A DNA stretch of 64,000 bases from Hyposmocoma kahamanoa (Eukaryota; Arthropoda; Insecta; Lepidoptera; Cosmopterigidae), in assembly GCF_003589595.1 (NCBI RefSeq), contig NW_020654810.1:17448594-17512593 (forward strand), read 5' to 3'. The notes below the pieces were generated by a model that saw only the letters and a program-made list of their open reading frames with translations, searched no databases and was not told the origin of the DNA. Numbering within the stretch: the stretch's first letter is position 1; each line of letters begins with the position of its first letter. The translations under genes and the position numbers were made by a program. Positions 56,037-64,000 of this stretch are shown one piece after another.

Positions 56037-56488
56037 TTATGGCAGAGGGAAAGTGTGAATCAATGGTGAAGCAGTAAATAATTTGTTTGTGCAACCCTAA
56101 ATCTCATTACAACTAATCTTAAAGCTGCCATCTAATTTAAAATGCGATACAATTTCAGTTCCCAGTCTTGGAAATGAATCAGGTTAACTTTTCAAGCAAT
56201 GTCTTGAAATCCGGAGCAGACTGGTTTTAATGCCACAAATCCTCCTTTAGTAAAAGACGTAGTATCTCTAAGAGGTCCCATTACAAGGAGCACAATGGTG
56301 CCAGGAATAAGGTAGTCATTTTTTAGTATAAAAAGGACGAGTAAAAACATTTTGTTATTATTTATTAATATCGTACTTAAAACTATTTTATACACAAAAC
56401 AGTCCCAATAAAATAGTGTACATTTTATATTCCCTTATGTTAATTAATAGCCTTTTCTATTCAATAATAATATCATTAAGGACATACT

Positions 56489-57130
56489 ATGGACAGGTAT
56501 TACAAATTCGCTCTCAAAACAACTAAAAAAGTCTACCTACTACTTCAGCTACTCAGTTTAGTATGTGTACTTCCTATCGCCCATTGGCGAGACAGTATGA
56601 CGGAATTGTTTGGCAACCCCATAAGCAACCGCACACTGCGCAAGTATGCAGCGGTGTTCTTAGGGATGCTGAAGCATACCATCCCAACATCGACCGTGCG
56701 CCTAGCCCTCGTTCAGATCAGTCGTAACGTTAAACGTAAAAAGCTGCTGAAGTTCCCGAAGGCTGCCGGCTCGGTATCCCTATACTTTACCCTAGCTTTG
56801 TTTTCGTAGCTACGACCATTCCATTGTCATTGAAATTTCAACATAATTTCATAACTTTATGATACATTATTCATCACCTAAAAATGCCCTGTCGTGCCGT
56901 ACCGTTAGTGGATGGAGGCCTTGGGCATCTTATTGAGCAAATTAGTCCTGCCGCGCGCCTCCGCTAGCAGCTGTGCCCGCCTAAGCCGGTGCACGTACTC
57001 GTTAAGCACGCTAAAACAGTGCCATTGAAGCACCCCCGGGATCGAAATGACAACTCGCAACACTTCGCATTACGTAGCTTGCGAGAGTCAAGATCCTTCT
57101 CGATCCCAATTCGTTTGGATACATCAAGGG
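56489..57130. other. Less-AT island with overlapping protein-like frames
   Basis: Three frames look protein-like and conflict. Plus 56489-56809 is 106 codons (VCVLPIAHWRDSMTELFGNP). A second plus frame, about 56560-56731, reads YRPLARQYDGIVWQPHKQPH, then RDAEAYHPNIDRAPSPRSDQ. On the minus strand, about 57055-56909, VVISIPGVLQWHCFSVLNEY is followed by VHRLRRAQLLAEARGRTNLL and KMPKASIH, then a stop. None was recognised and no splice structure was established. It may be a decayed retroelement or exons of a real gene. Confidence 0.3.
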
Positions 57131-57139
57131 ATGAAACGG

Positions 57140-57830
57140 ATATAGCCCATAAAATCACAAGTCTGGTAAATTATTCTATATATATACAATCAATGTGTCA
57201 ACAACTCCAAAGTTAATACGTCAATCCAGAAATTGAAATAAAATTTGGCCTCGTGACTGTGTTAATTAAAGCTACGAAATTGCGGAAACAACTTGCATCA
57301 AAGGCAAAGTACTCTGTGTAAGGATCTTTATGATGATGAAAACATTTTTGTAATTGGAATATCGCCGAGGATGTTTCGCTTGTTTTCATTTTCCTGTCTT
57401 CTTTTTCATAGAGGAAATGGAATTCCGAATACAAAACGTCCCGTTAATCGACAAGACATCAAAGCGCGTTCGTCATCTACAGATTACAGTCCTTGTGTTT
57501 TTTGCGTCATTGATTTTTCTGCTCACTGAATTGAGATTTCATGCCCGACAGAGTTTGTGTGAGGAACGCAAAAAGGGCATCGTTTGCAATGGCGGTTTTA
57601 CTACGGTACATTTATTTTTATGCAATGAATTATGGTGATAACATAAGAGTAGCCTAAATATAAAGTTGGAATTAAGCCAAGTGCGGTAAATAGATATTTT
57701 ATTTTATTTTTATTTTGTAGATTATTAAACGTGTAGGTCATAGCTATTGTTCGGCTATCTTTTCAGCGCCAAGTTTAGGTCTATTATGGCATGGTATGGT
57801 AACTACTATGTAGAAAAAGATGACTAAGAG
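57140..57830. other. AT-rich stretch with overlapping short frames
   Basis: Frames of 73-94 codons occur on both strands at 57213-57638. None has a recognisable domain. Confidence 0.35.
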
Positions 57831-58020
57831 AGGTTTGTCCAGGGGAGAGGGGAATACTGCAACCTTACCTACTTCTGCCGCCATTCCTTAACGTAAGCAT
57901 TACTGCGTTCCGATTTTGTTGAAATTACAGACACATAGGAAATTAATTCTCAGGGCGACGGGCGCAGAGGCAGTGCCCTTAGATATCTGCTATTTAAAGC
58001 TCTGAGGGGTCTACAACCGA
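57831..58020 (+). repeat. SINE-B copy, 3' end missing
   Basis: CAACCTTACCTACTTCTGCC, GCATTACTGCGTTCCGATTT, then TCTCAGGGCGACGGGCGCAG to TTTAAAGCTCTGAGGGG. Confidence 0.7.
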
Positions 58021-58054
58021 TATAATAAAATTGGAAAGTGAGCTTCTGTAAATT

Positions 58055-58185
58055 GGTGCTGGGTAGTACCCAGGAGTAAGTTTCGTTGCTCTAGTACTCA
58101 TAGTACTGGTAATAGCCTAGTTTGAGACCAGGTAGGTACGTGGTGTCGTGTTTGACACGCCATTATTATTATTTGTTTATGTAAG
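58055..58185 (+). repeat. SINE family K body fragment
   Basis: GGTGCTGGGTAGTACCCAGG and AGTTTGAGACCAGGTAGG, then a short ATT run, parallel to the 17.5 kb copy. Confidence 0.5.
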
Positions 58186-60372
58186 AAGCCAGATGATATT
58201 GTAATGCGAACACGTTTCAAAATAAAGCCTATACACATAAATTATGTACTAATGTTTAGAACTCTCCAGACAAAGCAAAACAAAATATATCCCGCATTTC
58301 ACGAGCCACAAAAGCAAATTATAATGACAAACAAATGCAGAACGAGGTAGGAATCTAATAATCATTATTATTTCAGGTTTCCAGCAGCGTTTTCAGTCCG
58401 AATCCGCCGGAGCGCTGAGTTACAACTCCGGCGGGAGAGAATCTACTCCTAACCTTATGTATTATTCAATATATACTCAGGTATGAATGCTCATTAATCT
58501 CCAAAATAAATTTCCCTTCTATTTTGATGTTCACCGACCTTTCGGCAGCAACACCGCGACATTCAGGTAGACAGCCTATTTATTAAAACTTCTTGTTGGG
58601 TCCTTTTTTGCTGGCGAGTAATTTTATTAAATCTAATAAAGGTTAACTTAGGTTGAATTGATATTATCCACGTACAACGTTTCATTTTAGGTATCTCATG
58701 GTGCTGTTTTCACACGAAAACTTTTGCATAAATATCTCTACAAGTTACCATTTCTACTGAAGTGCCAATGTAGGATGATTAATCACTATGTTATAATTAT
58801 TTGTAAACATTTGAACATAAAACACGATTCGGCCCATTAATATGTTTTTTGAGCAAAATAAGTTTTGAACGTGGAATTTAGAAAACAAAAATATATTGAA
58901 AGCGGAAACTTATTGAATTTTTCTTTGTAAAAACGGAATCGTTTGGAAAAAATATGACACCAAACATTTTTATATAAAAGCAAGACTGTAATATAATACC
59001 TTAAATCTTAATGTTAAACGTACCGCAGTAAATATAGAATTTCGCAAAAAGGTTTCACTTGTATATTTTCGGGTCACGGAAGAGAAATATAATATCAAAG
59101 ATCTTACGTACTAAACCTGTATAAATCTTTTGTATTGATAGATTTACATTACGGAGAATTTTTTTGTATACCTGTACAAGAAAATAACTACAGTAGTGTG
59201 GAAATATATATTGACGTCTCCATATAAAACGTACCTTACGAGTTACTAAGGTGTTGATAATGTGGGTATGAATGAAATCGTTGACCCTTTCCAGCTACTT
59301 TCACAAACTTACAGTTTATTATTCTAGATAGAGATGTTCCATCTCAGTATACAAACCACATGCTGTCCATCCTTCAGTTTAATCGCATCAAATTTATTTT
59401 AACAAATATTTTTATTAGTTACGCCACAAGTTTTTCTTTAATCGATTTGAACAGTAGTACAGTCCCATATCTTTCTAAGTTTTGATTATGTGACCCTCCT
59501 TATCATTTGGTTGTACGGGAAGGGCAATATAACCTGTGCAAGCACGGGGACCTTACAAGTTAAGACAAATAACGTGTCATCTTTCCACAATTTCTTAATT
59601 TCCTTAACCGATGAATAAACGGATCTGCATAATACAGATGCATAATCGGGGAAAGACAGCCCAGTGGCAATCTATCGTTCCGGTTCAGAATATTTACAGA
59701 TAATTAGTAGTAACAGTCATTTAATAGGCAGTTCTGAGCGGGAAAAACAGACTGTCGTGCGCCAGAAATACAGAGAGTAGTTTGTTGAATTACATTGCAG
59801 CGCCTTCTGAAAGAGATTTAATTGTTGATAAACCGTCGATCACTGGCTTACTGTAGTCTTTCTTCCATGTGGCGTAGATGCGACGGCACTGAAGCGGTGC
59901 ACAGTGCAATCGACTGAGTCATTGACCCTGAACTTCTTACGTCACTGCCTGAATGTTCTGTATACTGTTTTATGTAGGTGTTCCCGTTGATAGAGTAACA
60001 ATGCTAAGAGTGACAATTTTGTTGTAAAATTAAAGATGACATTGACAAAGTATTTGTGAAGATTTTAGATGTTTTAGGTACAAAATATTTCAAAATATTA
60101 TGAATGTTCTGCTTATATTTAAACGTCAAAACCATATAGGTAAGTACTTATAAGAGAGTTCTACTTTTAACCATTTAATTTGATAGTGTATTGATAGGTA
60201 ACCTTTAGGTGGGCTACACTGGATGATGGTGTGTTTTCTACCTCATGAAGTAAAACGAAATTATTCTTCTCTTAAATCTTTCATTCCCATTTCCAATCAC
60301 TATCAGAACTACTTCGATGTTACTATCAGCTGTGTACACATTTTTACAGCGACCTAATGTCTTATACTTATA
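58186..60372. other. AT-rich stretch with no supported feature
   Basis: A small GC-rich inverted repeat (CGCCGGAGCGC / CTCCGGCGGGAG) lies near 58406-58436. No coding similarity. Confidence 0.45.
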
Positions 60373-60594
60373 CTGCCTCCGTGGCCGAACGGTTACCATG
60401 CCGGACTGCCACGCAGAGGTCCCAGGTTCGATTCCCGGGCCGGGAGAAATATTTGTATGGCCTACATTTATTTCTCTCGTGAGTTTGGGTGTAATTTGTG
60501 GTTGTCTATGTGTGTGTCCATGGCACCCGCGACACAGGGTTTCCCTACTGCGGGGCTATGTTGAGTGTGAGCGTTATTATTATTATTATTATAA
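60373..60594 (+). repeat. SINE-A copy 5 (complete)
   Basis: The best preserved copy: CTGCCTCCGTGGCCGAACGG, CCAGGTTCGATTCCCGGGCC, body, and a clean (TTA)n tail at about 60573-60592. Confidence 0.9.
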
Positions 60595-60635
60595 ATAATT
60601 TGGTCTAAGAGCCGGTTTTGAGTCGGTAACGCGGA

Positions 60636-60804
60636 GACTCTGTGTCGCGGGTGCTATGAACACACACGTAGACAACCACCAATTACACCCAAACTCGCGA
60701 GATAATTATATATAGGCCATACAAACATTTCTGCCGACCTGGGAATCGAATCCTGGACCTCTGCGTTGCAGTATAAGTGTGGGAACCATACGGCCACGGA
60801 GGCA
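60636..60804 (-). repeat. SINE-A copy 6 (diverged, inverted relative to copy 5)
   Basis: The minus strand reads CCTCCGTGGCCGTATGG and CCAGGATTCGATTCCCAGG, then the body. The adjacent CTTATTATAGGAGCCCGGGA (just after 60804) repeats the flank of copy 1 at 5429-5452. A further degenerate head fragment follows (CATGGTAACTATTCCGTGAC). Confidence 0.8.
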
Positions 60805-60869
60805 ATAACTCTTATTATAGGAGCCCGGGAACCCGAGAGATCAACATGGTAACTATTCCGTGACGGAAG

Positions 60870-61784
60870 CAGTTTAATAATGTTAGTTAAATAACATTGT
60901 CTCTACGTCGGCCAACTTGTCCTGAGACGGTTCAGGGACTTAGCTGGGGTGTTAAAATCAATAGCGATGTTGGTTTGTTGACTTGAACAAACGTCCGGGC
61001 CCATCTAATGGACTTTGTTAGGTCTTTGAAACGACAGGACCGCTGATCCATATACGACACACATGCCCTTTCTAAGTCCGTATCCCTCCTGAAATTACGA
61101 GTTAAGTGACTAGAACAAAAGATGTGACCGAGTGTTTCGAGTAATCAAATGAAAGGCTCGGTCCACATCATTTACTGTAAAATAAGAATAGGTAAAGAAC
61201 AGGAAAAGTAAGACAGGTAGGTAATGGTAACGGTAAGATAAAAGTTGTAACAAAACAAAATATCCGTAAAAACACAGGTACAATCGTACAAAAACATCCC
61301 TACTAAAATTACATACAGATTAAACACACACAGTTACATGATTTTCATAGTACAACTGGTCAGAATTTGATATGAAGTCGAGCACGGCTGCTCGCTTCGG
61401 AAATTTAGTAGAGAGTAGATATGGAACGAAGGGAAGTAAGAATGACGAAAAAAATGAATTAAAGAACAAATCAAAATTTCACAGTAGGTGGCCAGGAACC
61501 AGAGAAAAGGGTGATAAAAATGTGGAATGAAGATTAAAGAGGTCGCATCGTCACAAAGATGTTTACAAATACTCCAATCTAAAAAGTCAAGGCTGCCTGT
61601 ATTCCAGTTTAATAATCTAATATGGTAATGGAATTGAATGCAAACGTTGTGCAGATGCTTTTCATGCTCAGATTATCTGTGTCGTTCTGCTTATAGTGTC
61701 GTTGCTATGGTCAATAATTAAACGTGGTTACACTTTATTCTAACTATTCAAAGAAAATACTAAAAAAGAAAAGACATAGCTACA
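60870..61784. other. Stretch with no supported feature
   Basis: No recognisable coding or repeat structure. Confidence 0.4.
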
Positions 61785-61935
61785 GCTTTTTTTTATTATA
61801 AATATATATTACACAACATCACATACGTTGCTTCTATTCCAAAGTAAGTAACTAAAGCACTTGTGTTATGGAAATCCAAATCAACGACGGTACCACAAAC
61901 ACCCAGACTCGAGATGATATAGAAAGAACAGAAAG
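61785..61935 (-). repeat. tRNA-derived SINE family J, copy 2 (body only)
   Basis: The reverse complement matches 28205-28330 (CACATACGTTGCTTCTATTC, AAAGTAAGTAACTAAA, ACGGTACCACAAACACC). The tRNA-like head is missing. Confidence 0.65.
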
Positions 61936-62454
61936 TTCGTTTTGTATCCTCGTCAAAATACAGCTGATTTTAAAGTATGATGCTATTTATGGTATTTTAA
62001 TTTTTACGAACTTGCGAGATAATGTAGTTCAGACAATTTAAAGACATTTTGAACCAGTGTAAGTTTATTTCGTGACATTTTTTTTATTAATTATATAAGG
62101 GTTCAAATATACTACTACAAACTGGGTGTACGCTGATGTAATTATTCTATTACTATAAATAGTCTGTCAATCTGTTATGAATATAAATAATTCGTCAATG
62201 TAAAAGTGATATCTTCGGGGATGTGTAATGAGACGTGTATTAACTGATCAACTGTCTCTTTATTAATGATCACTTTGAGGGTGCGTCGAAAACAACTTTT
62301 ATGGCGGCGGTGATGAAATACACGTACAACTATAATGTACATCAAAAGTCATGAACAGAAATAGTTATTACTTTCGATAAACGCGACGAAAACAATAATT
62401 ATGTTTTAGCCATTTGAAATAGTTTTCTTTTCTTAGTAATAAATGTATTTATTT
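61936..62454. other. AT-rich stretch with no supported feature
   Basis: No recognisable coding or repeat structure. Confidence 0.4.
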
Positions 62455-62714
62455 TTCCTTACCTATTTCTGCCGCCAAGCAGTAATGTCAGCATTACTGT
62501 GTTCCGGTTTTGAAGTGTAAAGGTGCTGGTGAAATTACAGGCACATGGGACATTTCAACTTATGTTTCAGGGTGACGGGCGCAGTGGCAGTGCCCCTCGG
62601 ATCTTTGTGATTTAAAGCTCTGAGGACACTGCAATTGTTGTGGACAGACGTGTAGCTTACCATCAGGCGCACGATTTGTTCGTTCCGTCACTTGATATTA
62701 TAAAAAAAAAAAAA
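62455..62714 (+). repeat. SINE-B copy with A-tail (sets family orientation)
   Basis: ACCTATTTCTGCCGCCAAGC, GTGCTGGTGAAATTACAGGC, GGTGACGGGCGCAGTGGCAG, TAGCTTACCATCAGGCGCAC, then GTCACTTGATATTATAAAAA and a longer A-run. The CTTACCATCAGGCG and A-tail ending shows the real direction of the family, and resembles the shared 3' tail of lepidopteran LINEs and SINEs. No clear tRNA A/B boxes are seen, so it may be a LINE-tail-derived element. Confidence 0.85.
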
Positions 62715-62749
62715 CTACACTACTACATCAGCTTACACGCATCTGATTT

Positions 62750-63594
62750 CATCGCATAAAAGTCTCTACCTGAGCATGTCAACTTCTGTGCCGCCAGCAT
62801 CCATCCACCCTTGCCGGCCATCTTTCTCAACTCGTCCGTCTGTCGTTCTACTTAGGTTTGCCTTGACGTGGTCGCCACTCTAGTGCCTCCAATGCCCATC
62901 AGCCCTATTTATTGACCCGAGAGATAGGGTTTTCCGGAGAGACTACGGACTCGACGGCAAGACCAGGGTACAACGGGGGTCCGGGACGAGCCCTCCGCCA
63001 GTGATACGCCTTTGCGGGATACGTCTTTGGCGGACCTGGACTTAAATATGGGCTCGCTGGGGTTTGTGGTTAGTTGCAGAGACTGACATGTTTGTCTGCC
63101 TCGGTTTTGCATGTTTAGACAGATGTCTCGTGAGCAGCTAGCGCGTTTTAGTAGCGGTCTAAGTGAGGGTCTGAAGCGAGAAGACGCGCGGAGCACGTGA
63201 GTTGCCCTTTAAGCTGGAAGCTATGACCGGACATTGTCGCAGGACACTGCGACTGACATCTCCGGCACTACCCCGGAGAGCTAGTAGAGAATAAGCTAGA
63301 AATCCTCCGGTCCCTCCAGCTGCTTAGGTTATTGGGAACTCGAGAGATATCGTTTTTCGGCATCGGGAAGTGAGGCACGCTTACAGCTTCGCCGCCAATG
63401 AGGAGATATGGTAGTGGACTCAAAGTAGACGGCTTAGTTGTGGCAATCGCTAGTTGTGCAACGGGACGTGTGCATGCCTACAGCTCCGGTACCTATCTGG
63501 AAAATAGGGAGGGTACATGCACCAGAGACGGCTCACCCAAAGCACTAGCCTCTTCAGAACCGGATGAAGTCAGTGACAACGGTCTGTAACAATC
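62750..63594. other. GC-richer segment, unidentified (probably retroelement)
   Basis: Distinctly less AT-rich than its surroundings, with no clean domain in any frame. A 95-codon minus-strand frame (62909-63196) is basic and serine-rich without recognisable motifs. The segment leads into repeat family I, so it may be the body of that element. Confidence 0.35.
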
Positions 63595-63720
63595 TTGTAC
63601 ACTAGCTGATCTGGGGTCATAAACTCAACTTATAAGGTTCTTGTGCGCGCACAGCTTATACTGCCCTTCCCGCATAACCAAGAGATTGGTAGGGAGTGTC
63701 ACTATAATCAAAACTTATGA
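63595..63720 (+). repeat. Repeat family I fragment
   Basis: GCTGATCTGGGGTCAT, AAGGTTCTTGTGCGCGCACA, CCCGCATAACCAAGAGATTG, then GTAGGGAGTGTCACTATAA. Confidence 0.5.
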
Positions 63721-64000
63721 AGAAAAGATTTAGGAGCTGGTCATCAGCCCTCCTGCAGACATATCAGGCCCACTGCCAATTAAGCTTACTGATTTTGCGA
63801 CCTATGTCGGTCACTTTAGGTCTCTGACGTATGACTGTATTAGGAATTCGGTCGATCTGAGCAACCCCAAGCCTTACGTATGAGGTTTGTTTTTAATAAC
63901 CACATTTCGACTCTATGGGACATAATTTCTCCCAATAGCTTACAAATATTAAATAAATAATGCTATAATGGGAAATTTGTGTCCAAGCTAAGTTAAAATT
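63721..64000. other. Window end, no supported feature
   Basis: No recognisable coding or repeat structure. Confidence 0.4.

Noticed and set aside
1..64000. CRISPR arrays, bacterial operons, riboswitches or phage genes
   Set aside because: No regularly spaced identical repeats, no ribosome binding sites with clustered genes; all content is eukaryotic repeat DNA.
1..64000. LTR retrotransposon or endogenous virus
   Set aside because: No paired direct long terminal repeats, primer binding site or protease/integrase motifs were seen.

Overview
This is a eukaryotic, AT-rich, gene-poor window, most likely from an insect and probably a moth or butterfly (Lepidoptera). The evidence is the repeat content: an R1-clade non-LTR retrotransposon, a Penelope-like element with a GIY-YIG nuclease, mariner, Tc1 and P-like DNA transposon remnants, and short interspersed repeats whose 3' ends resemble LINE/SINE tails I remember from Lepidoptera. 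The order-level call rests on recollection, not on a search. No bacterial features (operons, ribosome binding sites, CRISPR) are present, and I found no convincing intact host gene. Almost every long open frame is a transposon fragment or a shadow of a simple repeat.

Layout. 0-9 kb: AT-rich background with GC-rich inverted repeats, a nested hairpin, a tRNA-derived SINE with a microsatellite grown at its tail, a LINE 3' fragment and two MITE families. 9-14 kb: SINEs, palindromic Penelope-derived fragments and a MITE. 14.1-17.1 kb: a GC-rich, 5'-truncated, frameshifted R1-clade LINE. 19.7-25.7 kb: LINE tails, an internally deleted mariner with both terminal repeats, and an unrecognised open frame beside a polyadenylation signal. 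25.7-27.3 kb: a decayed P-element-like transposon with a THAP-type start and a related small inverted-repeat element. 29.3-32.4 kb: a deleted transposon bounded by inverted repeats, then a second mariner carrying a template-switch palindrome and fused to a SINE. 33-36 kb: featureless AT-rich DNA, then a microsatellite containing an assembly gap. 37.5-39.4 kb: a LINE reverse transcriptase remnant. 40-44.5 kb: a duplicated composite of nested repeats and two LINE fragments. 46.7-48.3 kb: the Penelope-like element between large inverted repeats. 49-55 kb: its palindromic relatives, a LINE tail and a Tc1 transposase remnant. 56-64 kb: mostly background with one unexplained less-AT island, an inverted SINE pair and a GC-richer unidentified repeat.

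How the parts relate. Non-autonomous repeats outnumber coding elements. One family (called SINE-B here) has at least 16 copies. Palindromic fragments scattered through the window share sequence with the inverted terminal repeats of the Penelope-like element, so they are probably its non-autonomous derivatives. They carry a sequence matching the 3' half of a hammerhead ribozyme core. The two arms of the Penelope element differ by exactly about 40 nt covering that motif. Shared nested insertions allow relative dating of some events, such as an empty site at 3.5 kb that defines a SINE insertion at 40.3 kb.
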